Source: CAYYJM01 sp964471755 (GTDB lineage: Bacteria > Planctomycetota > Planctomycetia > Gemmatales > Gemmataceae). From it: a stretch of 37,098 bases of DNA. This document shows positions 17,060 through 26,095 of the stretch, piece after piece; within the stretch, counting starts at the first letter, position 1; each line of letters starts with the position of its first letter. The DNA lies in the NCBI GenBank assembly GCA_964471755.1, contig CAYYJM010000026.1, forward strand, positions 1-37,098, written 5' to 3'. A program made the position numbers and the translations under genes. A model generated the notes under the pieces. The model saw only the letters and a list, made by a program, of their open reading frames with translations. It was not told where the DNA came from and made no database searches.

Positions 17060-17914
17060 ATGAGTAGTCCCGAATGGCGTGTTAGTCGTGGCAAACCGGG
17101 CTGTTACATCTTCTTGCTCGATCAATCCTTCTCGATGGATGATCCCTTTGCGGGCACGACCTTGAAGAAGAGTGAGGTTCTGGCCAGTGCGATCAACCGT
17201 TACATCTGCGAACTGGTCACCCTGTGTGAGAAGGACGACGGGCCTCCGCGCCACTATTTCGATCTTGCCGTCATTGGCTACACCACCGACGACCGGGGCG
17301 CTCCCGAGGTTCGCTCCGCTCTGGGCGGCGCGCTGGCTTCCGGCGATCCGATGTTTGCCGTTGATATCTTCAGTATCACGGAATTGAGCGAGAATCCCCT
17401 GCGTCTCAGCACCGCCAACGGGATCACCGAACCGATCTGGTTCGACCCCGTTGCCCGATATGGAACGCCGATGTGCGCCGGAATGGAGTACTGCTACCGG
17501 GTCGGTGAGAACTGGGCCGCCAGTCATCCCGAGAGTGTGCCGCCGATCTTCATCCACATCACCGACGGCGAATCAAGCGACGGCGATCCTGAACCGATCG
17601 CGCGTGCCTTGCAGACCATCCGGACACACCTCGGCAACGCCCTGGTATTCAACTTTCATCTGTCCAGTTCAGCCCTGCCGGGAATCATCCTTCCGAGCAG
17701 CGAACAGGGCTTGCCGGATGACAACTCACGTCTGCTGTATCGCATGTCGAGTCCGTTGCCGGATTTCTGCCAGGTGATGGCGCGAACGCTTGGCTACCCG
17801 ATCACGAACGGGGCCCGCGGCATGGCTTTCAACGCGGACGCCACGGTACTGAGCAGTCTGGTCAGTGTCGGGACTCTTCCCCAGGACAATCGGCCGCCCG
17901 GACTGTTGCGTTGA
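17060..17914 (+). CDS. vWA-domain protein, TerY/YegL-like, with intact MIDAS
   Basis: A 284-residue protein that is essentially one von Willebrand A domain. The MIDAS motif D21-Q-S23-F-S25 lies in YIFLLDQSFSMDD; the Thr-containing loop is YGTPMCAGM; the third metal contact is the Asp of HITDGESSDGD. The fold and cytoplasmic-type N-terminus (no signal peptide) resemble TerY and YegL, which act with a kinase and a PP2C phosphatase. Here those partners are encoded 3 genes upstream and immediately downstream. The domain probably binds a partner through a divalent metal. The downstream gene starts 15 nt after the stop. The ribosome site before the ATG is weak. Confidence 0.82.
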   Translation: MSSPEWRVSRGKPGCYIFLLDQSFSMDDPFAGTTLKKSEVLASAINRYICELVTLCEKDDGPPRHYFDLAVIGYTTDDRGAPEVRSALGGALASGDPMFAVDIFSITELSENPLRLSTANGITEPIWFDPVARYGTPMCAGMEYCYRVGENWAASHPESVPPIFIHITDGESSDGDPEPIARALQTIRTHLGNALVFNFHLSSSALPGIILPSSEQGLPDDNSRLLYRMSSPLPDFCQVMARTLGYPITNGARGMAFNADATVLSSLVSVGTLPQDNRPPGLLR

Positions 17915-17928
17915 ACCGAGGTGATCCG

Positions 17929-19458
17929 ATGGAACGTGACCCTGCGACACTGCCGCGCTGCCTGCTGTTCCTTGTGCAGGGGACGGCCAGCATGTCGGGC
18001 CGTACCTTTGGCTCGGACTGTCAGGAGGTTGTCAGCAAGTTTGCCGCCGCCCTGGAACTGGTTCGTCGCGTCCTGGCCGGCTTGCCGACGCCCGCCGGCG
18101 GAATCGATCTCGCCGTCCTCGTCTACACTGGCGGGGCCGACCGCCGGCCGGTGTACCATTCGCTATTACCGGAGACGACGCTCGATCGGCCCTGGCTGTC
18201 CAGCGAACACGTCCAGGCGTATCGAATTGCACTGGAGCAACCGCGTTGGCCCTGGCCAATTCCAACACCGACGGGTGAGGCTCTCGCCTCGTCGGCCCTG
18301 GCCACCGCGACCCTACTTTCCCAGCAGTGGTTGACCGAATCGTCGCTTCATGGATCGCCGATCGTCGTTCATCTGCTCGACGATCAGGCCATCGACGCGA
18401 GCCTGATCCGAATTGCTCGTAGTCTACGCTGTCTGGCAACGCCATCCGGGCCGACGATCCTGGCCCATGCGCTATTCACAAGTCAACCCGTCGCCGAACG
18501 CCGCTGGCCGGCCCCGGACGATCCGCTGCCGCGTGGCCTTCAGATCGACGCCAACCGACTGAGCAGCAAACTTCCAGGCAACCGGTGCGCCTGGTCGGTG
18601 AACGCCCTTCCAGTCGAGGAGATCCTGGAGTTGCTCTGCGTGTCGGGGATCGACCAGCCCACCCGCCCGACTCGTAGGAACGCCTGGAGTCTGGAACATC
18701 GCGTCCTGACCGAGGCCAAGGAGGGGAACACCGCGGAGGAGAACGAGGACGCCAGCGACGTTTCGCCGTCGAACCTGGCGGCGGCGGTCGCCGATGGGGC
18801 CAGTTTCGGCATCTTCTCACGGTCCTGGGCTCGGTTGCTCTGTTCCGGTTCAGTTACCACCCCCGAGCGATTCGCGCAGCCAACCGACCGGGACCGATGG
18901 CTTGCGGAGTGCCGGACTCGGTGGCTTGACGGAATCCCGACGGAGCGAATGACAGTCACCAAGCAGCGGAAGATCCAGGCCGTCGGTTCGGGAGCGACGC
19001 TGCTGCTATTCCAGGCGGAATCGGGCCTGCTCTACCGGCGTGGTCAGGCATGGTATCGCTGGCGTGCCTGGGCTGTCGGAGATAGTTGCCTGTTCTGGAT
19101 ACGGCGGAATCGGCTTCTTGCCAGTTTCCCCGGCCCGAACAGTGGAGCGTTCGGCCTGAGTACGCCGTTGCTGCGCACCCTGGCCCTGAACCAGGCCAGC
19201 ATCCCGTTGCACGCCTGTGGACTGGGAAAAGTAGGGGATTTTTTCTTGCTGGCCACCGACGCTCTGGCTCTAATGTTCTTACAGTTGTGCGAGGCCGGAG
19301 AGTTGTTCGACTGGTCCCGGTTCTGGGATCTTTCGGAGACGGCCTGGCAACAGGAACTCGAGACTTACCGCAATAAACGCCTTCTGGTGAATGACGACTG
19401 CACCCTGTTGGCGGTTCAAATCGTACCCCGCGCCCCGGACCTGGGAGTGGAATCATGA
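17929..19458 (+). CDS. Fusion of a degenerate vWA-like domain and a PP2C-type phosphatase
   Basis: A 509-residue two-domain protein. Residues about 1-235 resemble a vWA domain, but the MIDAS position reads VQGTASMSG in place of DxSxS, so metal binding is probably lost. Residues about 250-505 match PP2C Ser/Thr phosphatases. NEDAS and VADGAS supply the first metal-binding Asps; GSGATLLLF, WAVGDSC, ATDALA and VNDDCT follow in the family order. ATDALA deviates from the usual ATDGL, but all metal Asps are present. The ATG at 17929, with GAGGTG 5 nt upstream, is preferred over the TTG at 17911. It likely reverses phosphorylation by the operon's kinases. It overlaps the giant gene by ATGA. Confidence 0.8.
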   Translation: MERDPATLPRCLLFLVQGTASMSGRTFGSDCQEVVSKFAAALELVRRVLAGLPTPAGGIDLAVLVYTGGADRRPVYHSLLPETTLDRPWLSSEHVQAYRIALEQPRWPWPIPTPTGEALASSALATATLLSQQWLTESSLHGSPIVVHLLDDQAIDASLIRIARSLRCLATPSGPTILAHALFTSQPVAERRWPAPDDPLPRGLQIDANRLSSKLPGNRCAWSVNALPVEEILELLCVSGIDQPTRPTRRNAWSLEHRVLTEAKEGNTAEENEDASDVSPSNLAAAVADGASFGIFSRSWARLLCSGSVTTPERFAQPTDRDRWLAECRTRWLDGIPTERMTVTKQRKIQAVGSGATLLLFQAESGLLYRRGQAWYRWRAWAVGDSCLFWIRRNRLLASFPGPNSGAFGLSTPLLRTLALNQASIPLHACGLGKVGDFFLLATDALALMFLQLCEAGELFDWSRFWDLSETAWQQELETYRNKRLLVNDDCTLLAVQIVPRAPDLGVES

Positions 19459-22400
19459 ACAGCAAATCCATTTTCGTCTTTCTCCTGACGACCTTGACCG
19501 GTGTTGGAGCCGGGGTCGGCGGCACACTCTATTACAATACCATACACACGGCCGACAAGGGGCCAGATAACCCAACGCCAGCGGTGCCTCAACCCGACGC
19601 ACCCAAACAATCGGTCCTGGACGCCATCACGCAGGATTTGCAGCGTGCCTGTGAGCAACCCGGTTCGCCACTTCGCGGGATCTGGGTTGCTCCTCAACAA
19701 GTCACTGGAACCGGCGCGCCCGGCCCGGACGGAAAGTTGATGCTGGTCGGTTTGATCGAAGAGGAGTCACAACGTACTGACCTGGCGCGAGAATGGGATC
19801 GCCTGCGACTGGGGATTCCGGACGCGGAGCGCCAGTATCCCGGCGGTCTCGACGTGAGCAAGTTGACTCGCCTGGCGATGGGCCAGACCCTACGCGATTC
19901 CCGGAATGCGGCAACGGTCGCCCCAGGGCGATTGCGCCAGGCCTGGCAGCAAACCTGGTTGGGCACCCCGTTCTATTCGGCAACGACGAAACGGATGATT
20001 GTCCCGGGAGTCACCCTGGCGACGCTCAATCCGGATCTGGTAGCGAGTTTGCAAGCCTCCATCAGTCAGAAACTCAACACGGTCCCCGAGGAGATTCGCC
20101 CTCCGGGTATGCCACAGATCGAATTGAGCGTGAAACCGAATCCGGCGATCGCCCTGGAACAACGGTTGGTCCAGGATGCGACCCTCCGGGGTGTGGTCCT
20201 CGACAACGCCGGATTCGATGCCGCCGGAAAACTGGTCTTCACCGGGGTGACGCATCAACCCGACCAGGCGGAGGGAGTACGGAAGTTGATCGCGGATCTC
20301 TCAGCACGCTGGCAGGGTGAAGGCCTGTTGACTTCAGCGGGTTGGGGTCTGGGTGAGTTCTCGCAGTTTGACGCTGCGATGGCTCAAAAATCGCTCCAGG
20401 AAAAACTGGCCCGGAGCGGAGAAAAAACCAACAAACATTCGCCACGAATTGGCCTGCGAGAAGTGACGGTTGTGCGGAATCCGGATCAGGGGTTGGAGTT
20501 GGTCTGTTCGGGCTTCTATCTTCGGTATCCTTCCAAAGGTCTCGCAACCCCAGATGATCCTCGTCAGGAAATCACTCAGGCGATCTCGAGTGTCCTGCCT
20601 GAAATTGGCCTCGACCGATTTCCCCTCCGGGTAGCAACCGGGTTTATGATCAAACCCAATCCGATTTTTGCCTTGCGGGAACGAGCGAAGAACGATCCGC
20701 AGATGAAGGATGCCGAACTGGACGACGTGGTTGTCACGCCAACCGGAGAGTTGAAACTCATCATGCTTGGTGAGAAGGACCAGAGAGTCCGAGCGGAACA
20801 GTGGTTGAAGGAAATCGGTGACTCGACGTTGCCAGGCCAGGGCGGAGGTAACGAGGTATCGTCCGTCCCACTGTCCTGCGATTCTTTTGTCAACGCCGTG
20901 GATCAGGAACCTCCGCCACTTCCAGGGAATCGCCTGCCTCGCTGGAAACGAACGATCGTCGCGAACTTGCAAGCGATCCTGGCGAAGCATGAAACCGTTG
21001 CCTACCACGGTGTACGGATTGATGGTTTTACCCACCCCAAAGATCCGGCAACTGGCGAGGAGCAATTGCTGTTCGAGGGGGTATGGCTTCGATCGACGGC
21101 CGCAGAAACAGTTCCCAACGCCCTGTATGAGTTGCTTCAACGTGAAACAAATCTGCAAATGAACCGGATGAACACGAAGGAAGGTGAACCGGTCGGGAAC
21201 GATTACTCATACGGGATCGCCAGGAAGGGGATCGCCCTGGTAGAGAACCCTCTGCATGAACTCCGTGCCAGTACCCTTGTAAAGGCCGACCAGAAAGCTA
21301 CTTTGCCAGGTGCGGTATTTGAAAAGGTTCGCTACGATGCTGCGGGGAAGTTGATCCTTCTTGGCTATGTTACGTCGGCGACTCAATTGACGGACCTGAG
21401 TACGTTCGTATCGACCCAACTGAAGGATCGCACCCAGTTACTACAACCTCCTGTTGGAGTTGGCAGTGTTGATCTCCGCGAAATGGTGAATCTTGGGATG
21501 CCCGGAGAAGGAAAACTCGGGCTGTCTGCGATTCGGCAGAAAGCCCAATTGGAATTCTCCGAAGCCGACCATCCCTTCTCATTGACTCAGGTCAATGAAC
21601 TCTCGTTTCGTTACAAGGAACAGGCGGACCACCACCTGAGTTTGACCTTGCATGTGGATGGTGCGCACTTGTATCAGGATGCCGCCATCCCGCAAGCGAT
21701 GGTTCAAATGAAACTGGGTGACCGCATCAAGCAACTGGCCGATCAGTCCCTGCCTCCATTGCGTGAGAAGATTGCGGACCTCGAAACGGTGTCGCTTCCG
21801 GCCTATTCCGTGGACAGTAGTGGCATCAAATGGATCGCCAATCCGTTGGTGAAACTGCAAGAGCAGATGCAGACAGATTCTCAACTCGATGGCGTCCTGA
21901 TCGAGAAGATTCACGTGAACAAGGATGGTCGCCCGACCCTGCAAGTCCGTGCCGAGAAAACCAAGGTAGCCAGACTGACCGAGTTTCTCAAGGCGAAGAG
22001 TGTGGAGGCCCTGGACGGTTTAAAGGGCGAGCTTCTCCTGGACCCAGACCCACGTCCGTTTCAGCGGGATAACAAGGATTTCACCTGGGGCAGTTTCAAA
22101 ACAGACGTGCGTACGGCAATGGCAGGAGCGAAAATCGGTGTCCTTGATCAAACGGTGGTCGATCAGATTCACCTTCTCCAGCAAACGCGAATTGATCGAC
22201 TATTCTTCGGTCATGACAAGGAAGGCAGACCGGTCCTTCACCTGGTTGGTGTCTCCTTGCGTGGCGAATCGTTGGCGGTCGGCGATCGTCCGATTTTGAG
22301 CAAATTCATTCTGAAGTTGTTGACCGCGGAACGGATCGACCTGGGTGTTACCGCGGCGAGAGAAATCCTGGTTAACCAGATCGAGTTTCGGGGCGACCAA

Positions 22401-25400
22401 CTCAAATCCATTCGGAATGCGTTCGAGAAGGAATTTGGCGAAGAGGTCGCTCTGGCATACTTCCATTATACGGCAACGGGAGAACTCGAACCCCGTGGCC
22501 TCGGCTTTGACGAACCTGGTGTGAAAGATCGGGTCCGGCAGTTCCTGGAAAAGGCCTTGAAAGGATCAGGATTGCTCGCCCCTGTAGAAGCAAACACTCC
22601 AAATTCCAATCGGCGGTCTGCGGCCGAGGTTTTGCCGATCAGTTTAGATGGAATCGTATACTTCAACCGCGAGGCGATACGAAAACAACTTCAAACTGAT
22701 TTCGCCCGGATGAACGAACAGGCGGTCTACCGTCAAACGCGACTGGATCAACTTGCCTTTATCCCGGCAAATGATCGAAAGATCGGAATCCGAGCGACTC
22801 TGGTTTGTATCCGAACCGGGACCAGAAACGAAACCGATCAGATCATCACGAATCAACTGACGAGTCGATTGCAGACTGATCTCAGGCAGAAATTCGATCT
22901 CTCGCGTCTGGGAACGGAATGGAACGGAGATTCCAAATCCATCCAGATGGAAGTCAACCTTGGCACCAATCCGTTCCGAAACAACCCCATTCCCGTCTTG
23001 CACAACTCACTGACGAACAATTCACTGCTGGACGGCGTTGTCCTGGAAGGCATCCGATATGACAGTGAAGGTTATCTGACGATCGATGCTCGGGTCGATT
23101 CGACAACGGAACAGAAGAAACTGCTCGCGACCGTGGTCGCACCGGGGAGTCAGGGGCGAACCCACCTCGCGGGAGTACTTCGTCCGGATTCGCGGCCTTC
23201 CAGAGTGAGGGAAACCCCTGCGCGAAAGGAACCCTCATTCCAGTTTCGAGACCAGCAACCCTGGAAGCAATTCGTTAACGCTGTCCAGGCGTACCTGACT
23301 CAGAGTGATAAGGCCCCGTTCCTCGCGTCACGGGTCGATCGCGCCTACTTCCATTACAAGGATGACAACCTCGGCCAACTCACCTTGCAGTTGAATGGCA
23401 TTACACTGCGGACCGATGCTTCTGCCCTGTTGCAAACACAACTCAGTACATTCTGCCCGGAACGAATACCGGACAGTTCCTTCAAAGTAGTTACGGATTT
23501 CCGGAAAGTCGCTACCCCGGTTGTCACGCTTCAGAACCTGGCCAACGACCGTGGCCTCGACGACCTCCTGTTTAATCAAGCTACGTTCGATGCGAGCGGA
23601 AAACTTCATCTACAGATCCTCACCGCTTCACCTACTACGGATACAGGTGCCGTGAAGCAATTGGTAGATGGGCAGGTCGGACAGGCTGCCCTGGCCTCGA
23701 TTCTGACCCGTTCGTCGGGTCAAGAGCCTGCGGTGATCGATCGCGCTCAACCCTTGCCCTGGCTGAATACGGACGCTGAGTCCAAGACCTTGCGTGATCG
23801 CCTCCAGGCTCATTTTGCCGGTTCCGATCAACCAACGGTTCGCAAAACTCGCCTCGATCGCGCCTATTTCACATACCCCGGCGAGTTCAAGTACGCCGAC
23901 GAGATCAAACGAACACTCAGCCTGCAAGGTTTTTCGCTCGTGGGAGAGATTGGCCAACCCAGACTCAAAGAAGAATTGACGCCCATTTGTGGTGCCATTC
24001 TGAATACCCCGCCCCATATCCTTGCTACCGACAAGTTGACGGTACTGGAGAACCCGGTGCTGGCATTCCAGCGTATGGTGCCATCGGATGTCGATCACGA
24101 CGGATTACTGTTTCACGACGTTCATTTTGCCAAAACCGGGCAGTTGATTCTGGACGTACTGCTCGCCGAGACGAATCCGCAGAAGCAATTTCTTCAGGAC
24201 ATCCTCGCTCGGCCACCGGTTGATCCTGCTCTCTTCGCGGGACAGTCATCGGCACGACAGCACATCAAGAGTAATGAGTACCATTTCAACTGGGCGGAGA
24301 TGATCCAACAGATCCGATCTCAAATGGCAAGCACGGAATCCCCCGAGTACTTACGACGAACCTGGCTACAACGAGCCTTCTTCACTCGCCCCGCGACGGG
24401 GGTAGAGCTTCATTTCCAGGCGCTGAGTCTGGCTGCCAACCCGGACTGGAACCGAACCGCCGAGGCGAACGTCAAGACCAAACTGGCGCAAGCGTTTGAC
24501 AGGGAGAGCCAGATCCGCCTGCGTGTAGTTCCGTTCAAACTGTCTCCAAAGCCTGTTGTCAACGTCGCCATTTCCGAACGCCCGGTCGTCTCTGCGGGCC
24601 AGGCCAGGGTTGCTCTCCAGCGCTCGCTCGACGGAGTCCGTCTATCCCAGGCCCTGTTTACTGCGGACGGCACTGTCAACCTGGAAGGGATCTGGCTCGG
24701 AAAGCAGCAGAGTCCTTCGTTTGCTGAACTGCTTCGACTGACGTTTCGGGAGCAAAGCCCTGCCTTCACTGATCAACGCTTCAAACTTGATGGATTCCAA
24801 TCGGTTCGTACGGATCTGTTGCTCCAGGATGTTCGTCGCTGGGTCATTGCGAATACGGACTGGGAAGAAGTCCTTGTCGATCGGTTGTATTTCGATGCCG
24901 ATGGACAGTTGAAGTTGAAGGCGGATTCACCCACCACGGAGGCCGATCAACCCGCCCTTCGCAAGGATCTGAACAAGGCTCTTCAGGCCTATCCTCTTGG
25001 CCGTTCGCTGATGCCGACCCCATCGACACCGACGCCAGAACCGCCTCCTGCGAACCCGATCTCCATCGAGATTTCTCATCACCTCGCACAACCGATGCCT
25101 GCCGATCCTGTCCAGTTGGGCCGTCGGCCCGGTTTTACCAACTTCTTGCGAGAACGAGTTTCGGTTCTTCGCCCCCTTGATGGCGTTCGACTGGATCGCA
25201 GTTATTTCGACGAGAACAACGTCCTTGTGTTTACCGGGTTGGTGGGTTCCCGTACCCAGTACGAACAACTCCCTGGACTGATCGAATCAGCCAGCGCCAT
25301 GCCGGCCTTCGCCCATGCATTGCCCAATCGATTTCGTTTTGAGAAGTTCGTTGAGTCATCGCTGCAACCATTGCTCGAAACATTGCCCAGGGTCCTGCCG

Positions 25401-26039
25401 GCTGATCCAGTCTTCGACGGCCTTGTCGTCAATCGGTTGCATCACGCTCCGACGGGAGAACTGATCATCAGCGGTCGAGCGACCAGCCTGAAAATGAGCG
25501 AACCCGCTCAGCAGCAACTGGTGCGTTTGATTCGACTCGATCCCAACGGGTTGTTGCATCTGGGAACGAAGCCGCCGGTGTTCAAGTTCCCGTTGATCGA
25601 AATCGGCCTCACTTCCTCCGGCGAGGCCTTCGATGCCGCCATCCTGGCGTATGCGGAAGAACGGAACCTGTGCAAGGCGACCGTCCTGCTTGACCAGGCC
25701 CTGTTCCACTGCCCGACGGACGCCACGGCCTGGTATTTCCGGGCCCTCTGTTACCACCTTCAGGGCAACGACCTGCTCGCCGAGCGGGATTTGCGCCGCC
25801 TGGCGGACCATGTCGTCGGCCTGGGATCACCGGCTCCGAGTCTGGAAGATGTCGTCTCCGCCCGGCGTCTTGAACGGATTCAGGGGCCGGCACGATCCCG
25901 CGTCTCGGATCGAGCCGTGCGATTCTCTCTCGAACGACCTTCCCTTATGCCGGGCGACCGACTCATCCTCCTGTTCAACAAGTTGCTCCCCGCTTCACCA
26001 CCGCGTCCGATTGAGGCACGACCGGAGTCCGGTTCGTGA
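19455..26039 (+). CDS. Giant membrane-anchored repeat protein (2194 aa) with BON-like units and C-terminal TPR-like region
   Basis: A 2194-residue protein starting at an ATGA overlap with the PP2C gene. A short polar N-terminus and one hydrophobic segment (residues about 6-25) act as anchor or signal, followed by a Pro-rich spacer. Most of the rest is divergent tandem units of about 180 residues. Each has a core like LDGVVLEGIRYDSEGYL: a hydrophobic strand, turn, then G-x-L-x-[LIV] strand. Alternating units carry R[LVI]DR-x-[YF]F. The shape recalls BON domains but is not a confident match. The last about 170 residues contain a helical TPR-like segment (KATVLLDQALFHCPTDATAWYFRALCYHLQGN split over two helices) similar to TPRs of the next gene. 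By eye it is less GC-rich than its neighbours. Its size and repeats suggest a long surface or envelope-spanning structure. Confidence 0.75.
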   Translation: MNSKSIFVFLLTTLTGVGAGVGGTLYYNTIHTADKGPDNPTPAVPQPDAPKQSVLDAITQDLQRACEQPGSPLRGIWVAPQQVTGTGAPGPDGKLMLVGLIEEESQRTDLAREWDRLRLGIPDAERQYPGGLDVSKLTRLAMGQTLRDSRNAATVAPGRLRQAWQQTWLGTPFYSATTKRMIVPGVTLATLNPDLVASLQASISQKLNTVPEEIRPPGMPQIELSVKPNPAIALEQRLVQDATLRGVVLDNAGFDAAGKLVFTGVTHQPDQAEGVRKLIADLSARWQGEGLLTSAGWGLGEFSQFDAAMAQKSLQEKLARSGEKTNKHSPRIGLREVTVVRNPDQGLELVCSGFYLRYPSKGLATPDDPRQEITQAISSVLPEIGLDRFPLRVATGFMIKPNPIFALRERAKNDPQMKDAELDDVVVTPTGELKLIMLGEKDQRVRAEQWLKEIGDSTLPGQGGGNEVSSVPLSCDSFVNAVDQEPPPLPGNRLPRWKRTIVANLQAILAKHETVAYHGVRIDGFTHPKDPATGEEQLLFEGVWLRSTAAETVPNALYELLQRETNLQMNRMNTKEGEPVGNDYSYGIARKGIALVENPLHELRASTLVKADQKATLPGAVFEKVRYDAAGKLILLGYVTSATQLTDLSTFVSTQLKDRTQLLQPPVGVGSVDLREMVNLGMPGEGKLGLSAIRQKAQLEFSEADHPFSLTQVNELSFRYKEQADHHLSLTLHVDGAHLYQDAAIPQAMVQMKLGDRIKQLADQSLPPLREKIADLETVSLPAYSVDSSGIKWIANPLVKLQEQMQTDSQLDGVLIEKIHVNKDGRPTLQVRAEKTKVARLTEFLKAKSVEALDGLKGELLLDPDPRPFQRDNKDFTWGSFKTDVRTAMAGAKIGVLDQTVVDQIHLLQQTRIDRLFFGHDKEGRPVLHLVGVSLRGESLAVGDRPILSKFILKLLTAERIDLGVTAAREILVNQIEFRGDQLKSIRNAFEKEFGEEVALAYFHYTATGELEPRGLGFDEPGVKDRVRQFLEKALKGSGLLAPVEANTPNSNRRSAAEVLPISLDGIVYFNREAIRKQLQTDFARMNEQAVYRQTRLDQLAFIPANDRKIGIRATLVCIRTGTRNETDQIITNQLTSRLQTDLRQKFDLSRLGTEWNGDSKSIQMEVNLGTNPFRNNPIPVLHNSLTNNSLLDGVVLEGIRYDSEGYLTIDARVDSTTEQKKLLATVVAPGSQGRTHLAGVLRPDSRPSRVRETPARKEPSFQFRDQQPWKQFVNAVQAYLTQSDKAPFLASRVDRAYFHYKDDNLGQLTLQLNGITLRTDASALLQTQLSTFCPERIPDSSFKVVTDFRKVATPVVTLQNLANDRGLDDLLFNQATFDASGKLHLQILTASPTTDTGAVKQLVDGQVGQAALASILTRSSGQEPAVIDRAQPLPWLNTDAESKTLRDRLQAHFAGSDQPTVRKTRLDRAYFTYPGEFKYADEIKRTLSLQGFSLVGEIGQPRLKEELTPICGAILNTPPHILATDKLTVLENPVLAFQRMVPSDVDHDGLLFHDVHFAKTGQLILDVLLAETNPQKQFLQDILARPPVDPALFAGQSSARQHIKSNEYHFNWAEMIQQIRSQMASTESPEYLRRTWLQRAFFTRPATGVELHFQALSLAANPDWNRTAEANVKTKLAQAFDRESQIRLRVVPFKLSPKPVVNVAISERPVVSAGQARVALQRSLDGVRLSQALFTADGTVNLEGIWLGKQQSPSFAELLRLTFREQSPAFTDQRFKLDGFQSVRTDLLLQDVRRWVIANTDWEEVLVDRLYFDADGQLKLKADSPTTEADQPALRKDLNKALQAYPLGRSLMPTPSTPTPEPPPANPISIEISHHLAQPMPADPVQLGRRPGFTNFLRERVSVLRPLDGVRLDRSYFDENNVLVFTGLVGSRTQYEQLPGLIESASAMPAFAHALPNRFRFEKFVESSLQPLLETLPRVLPADPVFDGLVVNRLHHAPTGELIISGRATSLKMSEPAQQQLVRLIRLDPNGLLHLGTKPPVFKFPLIEIGLTSSGEAFDAAILAYAEERNLCKATVLLDQALFHCPTDATAWYFRALCYHLQGNDLLAERDLRRLADHVVGLGSPAPSLEDVVSARRLERIQGPARSRVSDRAVRFSLERPSLMPGDRLILLFNKLLPASPPRPIEARPESGS
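20170..25480 (+). repeat. Protein-level tandem repeats inside the giant gene
   Basis: Cores of the LDGV-x(8)-D-x-x-G-x-L type occur near 20188, 20703, 21305, 21883, 23026, 23557, 24097, 24628, 25177 and 25415, with a weaker one near 22450. Spacing is mostly 515-600 nt, with the last pair closer. The copies are well diverged at DNA level, so this is an old expansion and not a recent duplication. Confidence 0.7.
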
Positions 26040-26095
26040 GGTAGACTTTCGCGTCTGAATTGCCCGTAGCCTATTCCGACGCGAAAGTGGGAACG

